DNA of 64,000 nucleotides from the NCBI GenBank assembly GCA_028710605.1, contig JAQTTU010000007.1:120431-184430 (forward strand), in the 5' to 3' direction. A model generated the notes under the pieces. That model searched no databases, was not told the origin of the DNA, and saw only the letters and a list, made by a program, of their open reading frames with translations. The DNA is from Sideroxydans sp. (lineage in GTDB: Bacteria; Pseudomonadota; Gammaproteobacteria; Burkholderiales; Gallionellaceae). The stretch's first letter is position 1. Each line of letters starts with the position of its first letter. Shown here one piece after another: positions 1 through 12,047 of this stretch. Position numbers and translations under genes: made by a program.

Positions 1-1064
1 TGTCCAGAGGCAGATACAGCAAGTTGCCGCCGCCGCTTTTCTGATCCACGATCACCTTGCTGGTGCTGGTGAGAATCTGCTGTTTCATGTCCTGATACAT
101 GCGCTCGCGCGTCACCTGTGGCGCTTTTTCGTATTCGACCAGAATCTGCTTGAAGCGGCTGGCATCACCCTCGGCGTTGGCGATCACGCTTTGCTTGTAG
201 CCATCCGCCTCCTGCATCAAACGCGCTGCCGCCCCCTTGGCTCGCGGCACGACATCGTTGGCATAAGCCTGGCCTTCGTTCTTCTGCCGCTCCCTGTCCT
301 GCCCGGCTTTCACCGCATCGTCGAACGCGGCTTGCACCTGCTCGGGCGGCTGCGCGTTCTGCATGGTAACTTTGCTGATAATGATGCCGGCTTTATAACG
401 ATCCAGAATATCCTGAATGAGCTTGGTGGTTGAAGCCGCCACTTGTTCGCGCCCTTCGTACAGCACAAAGTCCATCTTGCTCTTGCCCACCACTTCGCGG
501 ATAGCTGTCTCCGCAGCCTGCCGCACGATCTCCCTTTCATCGCCCGCGCGATTGTCGCTCATGCGATTATTGAACAGATATTCGGCGGGATCTTTGAGGA
601 AATACTGCACGGCAAACTGAATATCGATGATGTTTTCGTCATCGGTCAGCATCAGCGATTCTCTCAACTGTTTATTTTTTACATTATCGCGATAACCAAC
701 CTCGACCGTGCGTACCTGGCTCAGGTTAACCACTTCCACAGCCTCAACGGGATAGGGGAAGTGCCAGCGCGGACCAGCCTCGGTGATTTCCACCTGCTTG
801 CCGAAGCGCAATACCACGCCGCGCTGGCTGGCATCGACGATATAGAAGCCGCTGGCGAGCCAGATCAGCACCACAATCAGCACGATCAACCCCGCCCCGC
901 CTGCAAAGCCGCCGGAAGAATTGCCGCTTCCGCCCTTGGGCGCACCGCCGCCGGATCCGCCAAATAGCGATGCTATTTTCTTATTCAGATTGCGCACCAC
1001 CTCCTCCAGATCGGGAGGGCCGCCGTTGTTTTTGTTGCCCCATTGCGGGTCGTTCAATCCCATA
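1..1064 (-). CDS. hflK: HflK, FtsH-protease modulator (C-terminus cut by window edge)
   Basis: Reading the minus strand from the ATG at 1064 gives a protein that runs off the left edge. It begins with a Gly/Asn-rich cytoplasmic segment (MGLNDPQWGNKNNGG), then a Gly-rich linker and one membrane helix around residues 60-80 (GLIVLIVVLIWLASGFYIV). A SPFH/band-7 domain follows, with the typical RGVVLRFGK and WHFPYPVE stretches. HflK forms a periplasm-facing complex with HflC that restrains the membrane protease FtsH. It follows hfq and hflX on the same strand with a 23-base gap, the usual order; hflC should lie just beyond the window. Confidence 0.95.
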
Positions 1065-1087
1065 GCCTGCTTACCTTTTAGTTCAAC

Positions 1088-2230
1088 TCAGTTGTCATTC
1101 AGGGGATGCCATTCTTCCACTTGCGCATCGGATACCGGCGTATCGCGCACCTCGGCCAGCGCCGCCCGCAACTCATCCAGACCTGCGCCCGTTCTTGCAC
1201 TCAAATGAATGCTGGCAATTTTACCATACTCGTCACGCTTCACTCCCGCTTCCAAGCCCTGCAAGTCGATCTTGTTAAAGACCACGATTTGCGGGATATG
1301 CTGTGCGCCGATCTCGGTCAGCACTTTGTTGACCTCGGCCACTTGATCGTGCCGCTCCGGGCTGTTCACATCCACCACATGCAGCAACAGATCGGCCTGC
1401 GCCGTTTCTTCCAGCGTACTACGAAACGCCGCCACCAAACCGTGCGGCAAATGGCGGATGAAGCCCACGGTATCAGACAAAATCACTTGTCGCGGACTGT
1501 CGCCTTCCAGAAAAATCTTGCGTGCCGTGGTATCCAGCGTGGCGAAAAGCTGGTTGGCGACATACACGCTGGCGTTGGTCAGCCGGTTGAACAGCGTGGA
1601 TTTCCCCGCGTTGGTGTAACCGACGATGGACACCGACATCACGTCGGAGCGGTTGCGCGCCTTGCGTTGCAACTCGCGGTGGCGCTTGAGCTGTTTCAGC
1701 CGCTCGTTGAGCAGATGCACGCGCCTGTCCAGCTTGCGTCTGTCCAATTCCAATTGCGTTTCGCCGGGGCCGCGCGCGCCCACGGCAAACTTCTGCTGCC
1801 CCATATCCATGTTCATGCCGACAAGACGCGTCGAAAGATATTTGAGCTGCGCCAGCTCCACTTGCACTTTACCTTCGTGGCTCTGCGCACGCAGCGCGAA
1901 AATATCCAGAATCAGCATGGTGCGGTCTATCACCCGCGTCTGTATTTTGGCGGTGAGGTTGCGCATTTGCGCGGGAGACAGGTCGTGATTGAAAATGACC
2001 AGCGGCGCTTCCAGTTGCTCGACCAGCGCCGCGATCTCATCCACTTTGCCACTACCGGCGAAAGTGGATGCATCGGGACGTTGCCGCTTGCCTTCCACCA
2101 GCGCAAGCGTCTGCACACCGGCACTTTCCGCCAGCAACCTTAACTCTTCCAAACTTTCTGCGTAATCCGGTGCGCCGAAATCGAGACTGACCAAAACCGC
2201 CGTATTGGCGGCAGCCGTTAATTCATGCAT
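1088..2230 (-). CDS. hflX: HflX, ribosome-associated GTPase
   Basis: This 380-residue protein has the HflX N-terminal domain (about residues 15-190), containing the family signature GARGPGETQLE, followed by a GTPase domain. The GTPase motifs are visible: P-loop GYTNAGKST near residue 205, DTVG (G3) and NKID (G4). HflX rescues or splits stalled ribosomes, notably under heat stress. Its ATG overlaps the hfq stop by one base (TAATG), which points to translational coupling. The C-terminus is short after the G domain. Confidence 0.97.
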   Translation of the reverse strand: MHELTAAANTAVLVSLDFGAPDYAESLEELRLLAESAGVQTLALVEGKRQRPDASTFAGSGKVDEIAALVEQLEAPLVIFNHDLSPAQMRNLTAKIQTRVIDRTMLILDIFALRAQSHEGKVQVELAQLKYLSTRLVGMNMDMGQQKFAVGARGPGETQLELDRRKLDRRVHLLNERLKQLKRHRELQRKARNRSDVMSVSIVGYTNAGKSTLFNRLTNASVYVANQLFATLDTTARKIFLEGDSPRQVILSDTVGFIRHLPHGLVAAFRSTLEETAQADLLLHVVDVNSPERHDQVAEVNKVLTEIGAQHIPQIVVFNKIDLQGLEAGVKRDEYGKIASIHLSARTGAGLDELRAALAEVRDTPVSDAQVEEWHPLNDN

Positions 2231-2460
2231 TACTCGGTTTCGAACGGAATGGTGACAGCGCGTGCGGGAACGATGGTGGAGATGGCGTGTTTGTAAACCA
2301 TCTGGGTGACGGTGTTCTTCAACAGCACCACGTATTGATCGAACGATTCGACCTGGCCTTGCAGTTTGATGCCGTTAACCAGATAAATGGCGACTTGCAC
2401 ATGTTCCTTGCGCAATGCGTTCAGGAACGGGTCTTGTAGTTGTTGCCCTTTAGTACTCAT
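2230..2460 (-). CDS. hfq: Hfq, RNA chaperone
   Basis: The gene encodes 76 residues starting [19 protein letters not shown], with the Sm1 motif ([14 protein letters not shown]) and the Sm2 motif YKHAIST. The hexameric protein helps small RNAs pair with mRNAs. The ATG at 2460 is preferred over an upstream in-frame start at 2529 because it matches the conserved Hfq N-terminus. The acidic C-terminal tail seen in some homologues is nearly absent. The gene is followed directly by hflX. Confidence 0.98.
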   Translation of the reverse strand: MSTKGQQLQDPFLNALRKEHVQVAIYLVNGIKLQGQVESFDQYVVLLKNTVTQMVYKHAISTIVPARAVTIPFETE

Positions 2461-2544
2461 GATGTCTGCTTTTGTTGTTATTGGGGGAGTGCACTGTACT
2501 GGAAAATCGGGGGTTACGGAAGAGCGCAACGGACTGAAATGCGT

Positions 2545-3246
2545 TTAAAAATTTCGCGAAAAACAGTGCGCGAGCCCCAACTCCTGCGGCAAAGAATTGG
2601 AACGCCCCATCAGAAAACGACCGATCCCATCGAATATGGCGGGCTGCAACAGTTCGGGCTTCAATCTGGTTTTCACCTCGCCAAAACCGTCAAGGTTGTT
2701 GCATTCGAGATTGACGCTGCCGTCCGCGTAATTTCCATGAAAAAGCATGCGCACCATAATCACCGGTTCCAGATTGACCTGGAAGTTGGCTCTCTGCGAA
2801 CGATTGCGCCACAGATCGTGCATATCTGCCATAGGCTTGAGCCCGAAAGCTTCAATGTCTTTCCTGGCATCTTCATACTGTTCCCAACGACGGGTCAACA
2901 TAACCGGCTCGGGCGCATCCAGCCGCACTTGAAAGAACACATGATCCAGCAGCGCGTTGTCCGCCAGACTCTGCTTGCGAAAATCAGCAACCCCCTTCTT
3001 CCACTTCAAACGCGAGAACTGGGTCTTTCCGTCAAACGCATAAATTCGTGGAACTTCGGGTTCAAGCGCGTTCAAATGCTTGGCAAACAGATTGAAAAAC
3101 TGAAAGGCGCGATCCAGAGCAGCGTTCACGCTTTGGTTCTTCGCCTGCTGATCCATCTGTTGCGCACGCTGCGCTTCCAGCTTCTGCGTCGCCTCTCCCG
3201 CCAGTTCCGTCAGAAAACTGCTCATTTCGGTATTGGATTGATTCAT
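2545..3246 (-). CDS. Conserved hypothetical protein between der and hfq
   Basis: A 233-residue soluble protein with no signal peptide or membrane helix. The first 50 residues are predicted helical and Gln/Ala-rich. The rest contains many aromatic and basic residues (LTRRWEQYEDARKDIEAFGLKP, WRNRSQRANF) but no motif that I recognise. It lies in the minus-strand housekeeping run, 53 bases after der, and may be co-transcribed with it. Function unknown. Confidence 0.75.
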   Translation of the reverse strand: MNQSNTEMSSFLTELAGEATQKLEAQRAQQMDQQAKNQSVNAALDRAFQFFNLFAKHLNALEPEVPRIYAFDGKTQFSRLKWKKGVADFRKQSLADNALLDHVFFQVRLDAPEPVMLTRRWEQYEDARKDIEAFGLKPMADMHDLWRNRSQRANFQVNLEPVIMVRMLFHGNYADGSVNLECNNLDGFGEVKTRLKPELLQPAIFDGIGRFLMGRSNSLPQELGLAHCFSRNF

Positions 3247-3298
3247 GCTCGACTATCCTGTCAATGTCCCATCGGCAAAATGATGCCACAAGTAATAA

Positions 3299-4696
3299 TC
3301 AACCGTACAGCCTGCGCCCCCGAATACGGGCGCGATGTGCGGCGCGTTGCTCGCTCTCGGTGAGCACGTGTTTCTTCTCGGCAAACGGGTTCTTGCCCGA
3401 CTTGAATTCGATGCGCAGCGGTGTACCTTGCAATTTGAAGGCATCGCAGAAGGTTGATTCCAAAAAGCGGCGATAGCTGTCCGGCACTTTGTCCAGCGCA
3501 CTGCCGTGAATAATGATGAGCGGCGGATTGCTGCCGCCCTGATGGGCATAGCGCATCTTGGGACGGAAGGAGCCGACGCGCGGCGGCTGCTGTTTCTGCA
3601 CCGCCTCTTCCAGCACGCGCGTGAGCTGCGGCGTGGGCATCTTGGTCATCGCCGCCGTGTAAGCCTGATTCACCGATTTCAGCAACGCATCCACGCCGGT
3701 ACCGTTCAACGCGGAAATGAAGTGGTGCTTGGCAAAACTCAGAAAATGCAGCTTGCGCTCGATGTCGCGCTTGGCGGTATCGCGTTTGTATTCGTCAAGA
3801 CCGTCCCACTTGTTCACCGCCAGCACCAGCGCCCGTCCGGCTTGCAGCACGAAATCGGCGAGGTGCGCATCCTGCTCGGTAATCTGGTCGCGCGCGTCCA
3901 CCACCAGCACCACCACATTGGCATCCTCGATGGCTTGCAGGGTCTTCACCACCGAGAATTTCTCGATAGCCTCATCCACCTTGCCGCGACGGCGCACGCC
4001 TGCGGTGTCGATGATGGTGTACTGCTTGCCGTCGCGCTCGAAGTCGATGTAAATGGAATCGCGCGTGGTGCCCGGCTGGTCAAACGCGATGACGCGCTCT
4101 TCGCCGAGAATCGCATTCACCAGTGTGGATTTGCCCACGTTGGGACGACCCACGATGGCCAATTTCGGTTGATCGGATTTCACTTCGACTTCGGGCTCGG
4201 CGGCAGGCAATTCATCCAGCGCGACCTCGATCATTTCGGCCACGTTGTCGCCATGCGCCGACGAAATCGGAATGGGTGCCCCCAACCCCAACTCGTGAAA
4301 CTCGGCAGTGACGCGCGCGCTCTGCATGCCTTCCGCCTTGTTCACCAGCAGCATCACCGGTCGTCCGGTCTTGCGCAATTGGGTGGCGATAATGCGGTCG
4401 TGCGGCGTGAGTCCGTCGCGGCCATCGACGATGAACAGCACCAGATCGGCCTCGTCCACCGCCTGCCGCGTCTGCTTGGCCATCTCGTGCAGAATGCCTT
4501 CCTTGGCCACCGGCTCCAAACCGCCGGTATCCACTACCAGATAAGGACGTTCGCCGACGCGCCCGCGCCCGTAGTGGCGGTCGCGCGTCAGCCCCGGCAA
4601 GTCGGCGACCAGTGCATCGCGGCTGCGCGTGAGACGGTTGAACAGCGTGGATTTACCCACATTGGGACGGCCAACAAGTACGAGTGTAGGTAGCAT
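3299..4696 (-). CDS. der: Der (EngA), tandem-GTPase ribosome assembly factor
   Basis: At 465 residues this is a normal-length Der. Two GTPase domains each open with GRPNVGKST (near residues 8 and 182), each with DTGG or DTAG switch motifs and NKAE or NKWD base-recognition motifs. A C-terminal KH-like domain follows (about 360-445) and the tail is basic. Der is essential for maturation of the 50S subunit. It lies 6 bases downstream of bamB. Confidence 0.98.
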   Translation of the reverse strand: MLPTLVLVGRPNVGKSTLFNRLTRSRDALVADLPGLTRDRHYGRGRVGERPYLVVDTGGLEPVAKEGILHEMAKQTRQAVDEADLVLFIVDGRDGLTPHDRIIATQLRKTGRPVMLLVNKAEGMQSARVTAEFHELGLGAPIPISSAHGDNVAEMIEVALDELPAAEPEVEVKSDQPKLAIVGRPNVGKSTLVNAILGEERVIAFDQPGTTRDSIYIDFERDGKQYTIIDTAGVRRRGKVDEAIEKFSVVKTLQAIEDANVVVLVVDARDQITEQDAHLADFVLQAGRALVLAVNKWDGLDEYKRDTAKRDIERKLHFLSFAKHHFISALNGTGVDALLKSVNQAYTAAMTKMPTPQLTRVLEEAVQKQQPPRVGSFRPKMRYAHQGGSNPPLIIIHGSALDKVPDSYRRFLESTFCDAFKLQGTPLRIEFKSGKNPFAEKKHVLTESEQRAAHRARIRGRRLYG

Positions 4697-4702
4697 TATG
4701 TT

Positions 4703-5833
4703 TTAGTGAATAGCGATGGAATACAGCCCGCCGTCGCTGGTCTGTACCAGCGCACCATCTCCCAGCGTCACCGGAGAAATGTTGATGGCACCGCCATCGG
4801 TTTTATAACGCGCGACGAAACTGCCGTCGTCGCTCTTGAGCACATGCAGATAACCTTCGAAATCGCCCAACAACAAATGGCCATCCAGCGGATAGGCCGC
4901 CGTTGCCCGGCGCATCAAGAGTTGGCCGTTCTTCCACAGCGAAGCGCCGCTGCTCTTGTCCAATGCCAGCACATTGCTGTCGCTATCGGTGAGGTACAGC
5001 GTCTTGCCGGACAAGGCCAAGCCCTTGTCGCTGGCGACATCGCGCGTCCACAGCGCCCCGCCCTGGATGGCATCGAAGCAGGCCAAGCGGCCCTGAAAGG
5101 CCACCGCGCACACTTGCGTATCGTCCACCACCGGCAAACTGGTGATGTCGCTGATGCGTTCCAGTTCGGTATTGCCGCGCGGTTGCGACACCGACGATTC
5201 CCACACCACGATGCCGTTATTCAAACCGATAGCCGCCAGCTTGCCGGCAGCAAAACCCGCATACACCAAGCCATTGCGAATCACCATGCCCGCATGGCTG
5301 CGCACAATGAGCGTGGGAGTGGAACGTTCATACAACCACAAGCGGCTGCCATCCTTGGCGCTGAGGCCGCTGATGCGCTGATTGCCGGTACGCACCACCA
5401 CGATGCCATCGGCGATACCCGGCGGACTCAGCACATCGCTGGAAACCTTGACTTGCCATTTCTGCTTGCCGCTGTCCTCATCATACGCGGCCAGTTCGCC
5501 TTTCTCGCCGCCGACCAGCACCAATCCCTCGCCCGCGCCAACACCGCCGGTGATGGTAAAGCCGGTCTCAATGCTCCATACCTGTTTGCCGGTGTTGCGT
5601 TCAAGGCGGAACAGCTTGCCCTTGGCGTTGGCGGCGAACACCGCTTCGCGCGTTACCGCAGGAAACAGCACACTCTGCCCGGCATCGCCGACATCCACAT
5701 TCCAGCGCACCTCAACTTTGGCAGCCGGTTTGAAGTCGACCAGCTTGGCCGGTTCGATCTTGACCTTATCGCTGCTGCACGCAGCCAGCGCCAAAGGCAG
5801 CAACGCAAAGAGCAGGCGGATATTCAGCTTCAT
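4703..5833 (-). CDS. bamB: BamB, outer-membrane assembly lipoprotein
   Basis: The 376-residue protein starts with a lipoprotein signal (LLFALLPLALAAC, lipobox Cys at about residue 19). Repeated PQQ-like beta-propeller blades follow, with recurrent Trp and AxDxxxGxxxW patterns such as LFRLERNTGKQVW and YDEDSGKQKW. BamB is the propeller scaffold of the BAM complex that inserts outer-membrane proteins. Its ATG overlaps the yfgM stop by 4 bases, and der follows at once. Confidence 0.96.
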   Translation of the reverse strand: MKLNIRLLFALLPLALAACSSDKVKIEPAKLVDFKPAAKVEVRWNVDVGDAGQSVLFPAVTREAVFAANAKGKLFRLERNTGKQVWSIETGFTITGGVGAGEGLVLVGGEKGELAAYDEDSGKQKWQVKVSSDVLSPPGIADGIVVVRTGNQRISGLSAKDGSRLWLYERSTPTLIVRSHAGMVIRNGLVYAGFAAGKLAAIGLNNGIVVWESSVSQPRGNTELERISDITSLPVVDDTQVCAVAFQGRLACFDAIQGGALWTRDVASDKGLALSGKTLYLTDSDSNVLALDKSSGASLWKNGQLLMRRATAAYPLDGHLLLGDFEGYLHVLKSDDGSFVARYKTDGGAINISPVTLGDGALVQTSDGGLYSIAIH

Positions 5834-6471
5834 TTTCCGCCCAATCCGTCCATCTTCAACTGGATCAAATTGCGGTAGGTGCTCTTGGCATCAGTCTTGT
5901 CGAAAGCCATCTGGTAGGCGGCACGCGCCTCGGCCAGCTTCCCTTGCGCGCTCAACACATCGCCTTTGAGATCGGCATACAGCCCGGTGAATGATTCGGG
6001 ATGCGCGGCATCCAGTTGCTTGAGCGCCTCATCGTATTTCTTCTCGTCCAGCAACACGCTCGCCAGTTTCAGGCGCGCCGCGTCCTGCAAACCGGTTTCG
6101 CTCGCGTGTTCGATCACCCATTGCAATTGCACCTTGGCATGAGCAACATCCTTAGCTTGCAAACTGGCTTGAGCAGCAAACAGTTGCGCGCGCGGCGCGT
6201 AAGCACTGCTGCCGTAACGGCTGACCAATGCATCCGCCGCATCGCCGATGCGCTTGGCATCATTGGACTGAGCCTGCTTCAACACTTCCGCATACAGCTT
6301 GGACGCTTCGGCCGCCTGGCTGGCCTGGTGCCCCTTCCAGAATTGCATCCCCGCAAAGCCGAGCAAACCGACTATCAGCACACCGAACACCCAAGTGTTG
6401 TTTTCATTCCACCACGCTTTCAGCGCATCGACCTGTTCCTGTTCGTGCAAATCCAACTCAGCCATTTTCAT
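5830..6471 (-). CDS. yfgM: YfgM-like ancillary SecYEG translocon subunit, TPR protein
   Basis: This 213-residue protein has a short cytoplasmic N-terminus (ELDLHEQEQVDALKAWWNENN), one membrane helix (about residues 28-46) and a periplasmic region of degenerate tetratricopeptide repeats. These match the YfgM/DUF2133 family, a PpiD partner at the Sec translocon. It sits between hisS and bamB with 4-base spacing or overlap on each side, the classic arrangement. Confidence 0.93.
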   Translation of the reverse strand: MKMAELDLHEQEQVDALKAWWNENNTWVFGVLIVGLLGFAGMQFWKGHQASQAAEASKLYAEVLKQAQSNDAKRIGDAADALVSRYGSSAYAPRAQLFAAQASLQAKDVAHAKVQLQWVIEHASETGLQDAARLKLASVLLDEKKYDEALKQLDAAHPESFTGLYADLKGDVLSAQGKLAEARAAYQMAFDKTDAKSTYRNLIQLKMDGLGGK

Positions 6472-6475
6472 TTCC

Positions 6476-7747
6476 TCACTTGATCAATTCACAAATTTTC
6501 CGCTGCAACTCTTCCAGCCCGACGCGCTGCTGCTCCCCGCCGCGCAACGGTTTGAGCATGACAACATTCGCCGCCACCTCATCATCGCCGATGATAACCG
6601 CACAGACCGCCGAACTGCCGTCCGCCTTTTTCATCTGCGATTTGAAACTGCCGCCGCCGCAATGCAGCAACACACGCAGCCCGCCATCGCGCAAATTTTC
6701 CGCCACGCGCCACGCCATTTCCTGCGCCTGCTCGCCCTGATGCACCACATACACATCCAGCGGCGCTGGCGGATTTTGCATGCCATCTTCCTGCAACAAA
6801 GCCAGCAAACGTTCCACACCCATGGCGAAACCGCAGGCCGGAGCAGGCTTGCCGCCGATCTGTTCTATCAGCCCGTCGAAACGCCCGCCGGCGCATATCG
6901 TACCCTGCGCGCCGAGGCGCGTGGTAACCCATTCGAACACCGTGCGATTGTAGTAGTCCAATCCGCGCACCAGGCGCGGGTTGATCTCGAACGCGATGTC
7001 GTGTTGCGTCAAAATCGCCTGCACCGCCTCGAAGTGTACGATGGCCTCAGCTTCCAGCTCATCCATCAGCTTGGGCGCGGCGCTCACCAACGCCTGCATC
7101 GCCGGATTCTTGGTATCGAGAATGCGTAGCGGATTGCTGTACAAACGGCGTTGCGCATCGGCATCCAACACCTCTTTGTGCTGCTCGAAATACGCGATCA
7201 ATTTTTCCCGGTGGCGCTGGCGTGAAGCCGCATCGCCCAGCGTGTTGATCTGCAACGCCACATCGCGTATGCCCAGCTTCTTCCACAGCCGCACGCACAT
7301 CACGATCTGCTCGGCATCGATGTCCGGCCCGGCAAAGCCCAAGGCTTCGACACCCACCTGGTGAAACTGGCGGTAGCGCCCCTTCTGCGGACGCTCGTGG
7401 CGAAACATCTGACCCGCATACCACAAACGCTGCGGCGCGTTATACAGCAAATTGTGCTGCAACACCGCACGCACGCAGGAAGCCGTCCCCTCCGGGCGCA
7501 GCGTGAGCTGGTCGCCGTTGAGGCTGTCCTCGAAGCTGTACATCTCTTTTTCCACGATGTCGGTCACTTCGCCGATGGCGCGTTTGAACAGCGCAGTCGG
7601 CTCCACCAGCGGCATGCGGATATTGCGGTAACCGTAACCCTCCAGCCACTCGCGCACCGTATCCTCGAACCACAACCACAGTTGCGCCTCGTCCGGCAGA
7701 ATATCGTTCATGCCTTTTACGGCTTGTAGTGTTTTATTGTCACTCAT
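6476..7747 (-). CDS. hisS: Histidyl-tRNA synthetase
   Basis: A 423-residue class II synthetase. Motif 2 and histidine-specific loops are visible: [26 protein letters not shown] and [15 protein letters not shown]. The C-terminal anticodon-binding domain occupies about residues 325-420. It charges tRNA-His. The gene lies between ispG and yfgM in the housekeeping operon. Confidence 0.98.
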   Translation of the reverse strand: MSDNKTLQAVKGMNDILPDEAQLWLWFEDTVREWLEGYGYRNIRMPLVEPTALFKRAIGEVTDIVEKEMYSFEDSLNGDQLTLRPEGTASCVRAVLQHNLLYNAPQRLWYAGQMFRHERPQKGRYRQFHQVGVEALGFAGPDIDAEQIVMCVRLWKKLGIRDVALQINTLGDAASRQRHREKLIAYFEQHKEVLDADAQRRLYSNPLRILDTKNPAMQALVSAAPKLMDELEAEAIVHFEAVQAILTQHDIAFEINPRLVRGLDYYNRTVFEWVTTRLGAQGTICAGGRFDGLIEQIGGKPAPACGFAMGVERLLALLQEDGMQNPPAPLDVYVVHQGEQAQEMAWRVAENLRDGGLRVLLHCGGGSFKSQMKKADGSSAVCAVIIGDDEVAANVVMLKPLRGGEQQRVGLEELQRKICELIK

Positions 7748-7768
7748 AAATTCAAAATCAAAATCTCA

Positions 7769-7856
7769 CCACAGAGGCACAGAGAAAAACGAACAAGCAA
7801 CTCACTCCTGCAATACTCCTGCTTTTCCTCTGTGTCTCTGCGCCTCTGTGGTAAAA
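7769..7856. repeat. Inverted repeat of CACAGAGGCACAGAG type
   Basis: The 119-base gap between ispG and hisS is filled by two complementary arms. The left arm is CCACAGAGGCACAGAGAAAA; the right arm is near CTCTGTGTCTCTGCGCCTCTGTGG. Together they could form a long stem. A variant of the same family lies at 11891-12022. Confidence 0.8.
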
Positions 7857-7866
7857 GGTTTTTCAC

Positions 7867-9099
<1,233 letters not shown>

Positions 9100-9102
9100 G
9101 CC

Positions 9103-10050
9103 TTATTCCAGAACCAGCTTGACCAGCCCCGTTTGATTGTATTGCGAGAGATCAACTTCGCGCCCGTGATCGTAGATGCGCACTGCACCGGCTTTGCCTA
9201 TGGTCACCTGATATGGTGCGCGATTCCTGCCGCCTATCCATTTTTCGCTACCCGCCGACGCGGTAAGCGACAGCAATAACTCGCCGTTCACATCTACAAC
9301 CTCCATCCAGGTCTCTTCAACGAACACGATGTGAATGGGACGTTTCTTCAATTGCTCCAGCGCAAGTGCCGATTGGGCGGTAGCTGTTGACGCGGCAACC
9401 GGTGCGGCAGCTTTTGCAGGTTCAACCGCCTTGGTCGGCGCAGGCGGCGTTATTTTTTTTGGTTCGGCCGCAACTACTGGCGCAACCGGAATAGCCGGAG
9501 CGACGGCTGGCTGCACAGCGGAAGCTGCTTCGGACATTGCCAATACAGGAGCGGAAGCCACCGTCAATTCGGGCAATTTGACATCTTCAATCACGGTACT
9601 TTCGGGCTTGGGAGTCCCGTTATGACTCCAGACAAAAGCAACCAGCACCAGCGCCACAGCCAGCGCACCGGCCAGCAGATAAATACTTTTCTGGCGCGAG
9701 GATTCAATGGACGGAAAAGCATCGCCACCGGATTGAGAGTCGCCGACATTCAGCGGCGCTTCCGATTTAACTGGCATTACTGTCAACAGTGCGGACTCAT
9801 CCAGATGCAAAGCCCTCGCATAACTGCGGATAAAACCGCGCAGAAACGCACCCTGCGGCAAGTGCGACAAATCGTCCGCCTCCAGCGCTTCGATCTGGCG
9901 CACGCTGAACTTGATGCGATCCGCCACATCCACAATTTTCATCCCCTGCTCTTCGCGCGCGGCGCGCAAGGTCGCGCCCACGCTCGGGCCGGTTGCCGGG
10001 GTGAGCGACAACGCGTCAATGCCGGGTGTATCAGGTTTCGTATCCATCAT
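9103..10050 (-). CDS. rodZ: RodZ-type cytoskeletal helix-turn-helix membrane protein
   Basis: The 315-residue protein has an N-terminal Cro/Xre-type helix-turn-helix (about 25-95, LRAAREEQGMKIVDVADRI) and one membrane helix near residues 125-145. A Pro/Ala-rich periplasmic linker follows, then a C-terminal DUF4115 domain (about 240-315). RodZ links MreB filaments to the cell-wall elongation machinery. It overlaps the upstream pilW by 4 bases. Called on domain order; not tested against the HTH-only paralogues. Confidence 0.85.
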   Translation of the reverse strand: MMDTKPDTPGIDALSLTPATGPSVGATLRAAREEQGMKIVDVADRIKFSVRQIEALEADDLSHLPQGAFLRGFIRSYARALHLDESALLTVMPVKSEAPLNVGDSQSGGDAFPSIESSRQKSIYLLAGALAVALVLVAFVWSHNGTPKPESTVIEDVKLPELTVASAPVLAMSEAASAVQPAVAPAIPVAPVVAAEPKKITPPAPTKAVEPAKAAAPVAASTATAQSALALEQLKKRPIHIVFVEETWMEVVDVNGELLLSLTASAGSEKWIGGRNRAPYQVTIGKAGAVRIYDHGREVDLSQYNQTGLVKLVLE

Positions 10051-10790
10051 TCACCCCTCTGCAAAAGCTGCGCCTCGCGCGAATCGGGGAAACGCTTCAT
10101 CAGCTGCAACGCATAACTGTCCGCCGAATTTCTATCCTGCATCTTGCGCTCGATACGCACGCCCAGCAGCAATTGCTCGGCATTCATATCCTGCGTAGTT
10201 TGCTGAAATCTTTGAAAATACCGCTTGGCATTTGCGTAATCGGCGTTGGCGAATTTCAAATCAGCAAAACCGAACAAAGCTTCCGGCATTTCCGGCCGCA
10301 ACATCAGCGCGCGCTGGAGATAATTCTCGGCCGTATTCAAATCACCCGCTTTGCGCGAACAAATTCCCGCATTGGCGTTGGCCACTTCAGGCGTGGCATA
10401 CAAGGGATTATTCAAGGCACTCTGGAATTGCAGCATGGATTCCTGAGCGCGTCCGTGCTGGCACAAAAACCAGCCGAAATTGTTATGAATCTCGGAACTG
10501 CCGGGATCCAATTTCAGGCCGCGCGTAAAATCCGCCTCAGCTTTATCGTCTTCACCCAGCGTCATACGGATCATCCCGCTCACGTTGTAAGCTTGGGCAT
10601 AGGTATCATCCGCCTTCATCGCCACGCCAATTTCCTGCAAAGCAACCGCATATTGCTGGCGTTCGAAATATGCGCCCGCCAATTCGGTGTGCACCTTGGC
10701 AATGTTGCGCGAGCGCTCGTCCGGCTCGCGCGAAGTAGCGCATCCGGCCAGCAGCGCCGCCAATAGCATCAAACTCATCACGCGTTTCAT
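10047..10790 (-). CDS. pilW: PilW/PilF-type pilotin, TPR lipoprotein
   Basis: This 247-residue protein begins with a lipoprotein signal ([10 protein letters not shown]) and contains about six tetratricopeptide repeats ([25 protein letters not shown] and others). The family escorts the type IV pilus secretin PilQ to the outer membrane. Position between rlmN and rodZ is the standard order. It overlaps both neighbours by 4 bases. Confidence 0.92.
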   Translation of the reverse strand: MKRVMSLMLLAALLAGCATSREPDERSRNIAKVHTELAGAYFERQQYAVALQEIGVAMKADDTYAQAYNVSGMIRMTLGEDDKAEADFTRGLKLDPGSSEIHNNFGWFLCQHGRAQESMLQFQSALNNPLYATPEVANANAGICSRKAGDLNTAENYLQRALMLRPEMPEALFGFADLKFANADYANAKRYFQRFQQTTQDMNAEQLLLGVRIERKMQDRNSADSYALQLMKRFPDSREAQLLQRGE

Positions 10791-11869
10791 CTACTCGCCT
10801 CCACCAGTCGTTGTGTTCTTTTTGTCTTGTCCAGCACCTGCCCCGCCAACTGCCCGCACGCCGCCGCGATGTCGTCGCCGCGCACTTTGCGGATGGTGGT
10901 CACGATGTCGGCCTGCATCAACACGTCGCGGAAGCGTTTCACCGTTTCCATGTCGGAGCGCTGGTAGGGTGCCTGTGGGAACGGATTGAACGGGATCAGA
11001 TTGAACTTGCACGGCACATCGCGCACCAGCGCGATCAACTCGCGCGCCTGTTGCACGCCGTCGTTCACACCGGCCAGCATCACATATTCGAACGTCACAA
11101 AATCGCGCGGCGCTTTGACCAGATAGCGGCGGCACGCCGCCATCAACTCGCGCAGCGGATATTTCTGGTTGATCGGCACCAGCACATTGCGCAGCGCGTC
11201 ATTCGGCGCATGCAGCGAAATCGCCAGCGCCACCGGGCACTCTACGCGCAGCCTGTCCATCGCGGGCACGACACCGGAAGTGGAAACCGTCACGCGGCGG
11301 CGCGACAAGCCGTAAGCGTTGTCGTCCAGCATCAGGCGCAATGCGCTGACCGAGGCATCGAAATTCAGCAACGGCTCGCCCATGCCCATCAACACCACAT
11401 TGGTGACCGGCCAGTTGCCATCAGCATTTTTGCCTAACTCATGATTCGCCCACCACACCTGGCCGATGATCTCGGCGGTCGAGAGATTGCGGTTGAACCC
11501 CTGTTTGCCGGTGGAACAGAACGCGCAATCCAGCGCGCATCCTGCCTGCGTAGAAACACACAGCGTGCCCCGGTCTTCTTCCGGGATATACACGGTTTCC
11601 ACCGCATTGCCCGTGCCCACGTCCAACAGCCACTTGCGCGTGCCGTCGGAGGCGGTCTCTTCGCGCATCACCGTGGGCGCTTGCACGCAGGCGATCTGTT
11701 TCAGTTTTTCGCGCAGCGATTTGGCCAAATCGCTCATCGCATCGAAATCGGACTCCCCGCTTTTGTAAATCCAGCGCAACACCTGCTTGGCGCGGAACGG
11801 CTTTTCGCCGTGTTCCGCAAACCACGCAGTCATTGCATCCGGTTCAAAATCGAGGAGGTTTTGCTTCAT
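10787..11869 (-). CDS. rlmN: RlmN, dual-specificity 23S rRNA/tRNA m2A methyltransferase
   Basis: The 360-residue radical-SAM enzyme shows the cluster motif CALDCAFC near residue 114 and family motifs [19 protein letters not shown] and SLHAPND. It methylates A2503 of 23S rRNA and A37 of some tRNAs. It is the first gene of the rlmN-pilW-rodZ-ispG run. Confidence 0.97.
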   Translation of the reverse strand: MKQNLLDFEPDAMTAWFAEHGEKPFRAKQVLRWIYKSGESDFDAMSDLAKSLREKLKQIACVQAPTVMREETASDGTRKWLLDVGTGNAVETVYIPEEDRGTLCVSTQAGCALDCAFCSTGKQGFNRNLSTAEIIGQVWWANHELGKNADGNWPVTNVVLMGMGEPLLNFDASVSALRLMLDDNAYGLSRRRVTVSTSGVVPAMDRLRVECPVALAISLHAPNDALRNVLVPINQKYPLRELMAACRRYLVKAPRDFVTFEYVMLAGVNDGVQQARELIALVRDVPCKFNLIPFNPFPQAPYQRSDMETVKRFRDVLMQADIVTTIRKVRGDDIAAACGQLAGQVLDKTKRTQRLVEASR

Positions 11870-11890
11870 CTTGAAAAACCAAAAATCAAG

Positions 11891-12022
11891 CCACAGAGAC
11901 CACAGAGCACACAGAGAACGCTCAATCCGGTTTGCTTTTCAGCACTCCAAACATGAAATAAGCGATCCGCTCTGTCCATCAATTGCTTCCTCTGTGCTCT
12001 CTGTGTTCTCTGTGGCAAAAAA
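11891..12022. repeat. Inverted repeat of CACAGAG type
   Basis: Between ndk and rlmN, the left arm (CCACAGAGACCACAGAG) and the right arm (CTCTGTGTTCTCTGTGG) form a long imperfect stem with a loop of about 60 bases. It is the same family as 7769-7856. Confidence 0.8.
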
Positions 12023-12047
12023 GTTTTTTGGTTTTTTGTTGCTTTGC

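Noticed and set aside
1106..2143. Long plus-strand frame of 345 residues opposite hflX
   Set aside because: His/Arg-rich antisense shadow of a clearly conserved gene; the same applies to similar frames opposite der, bamB, hisS, gspL and gspE.
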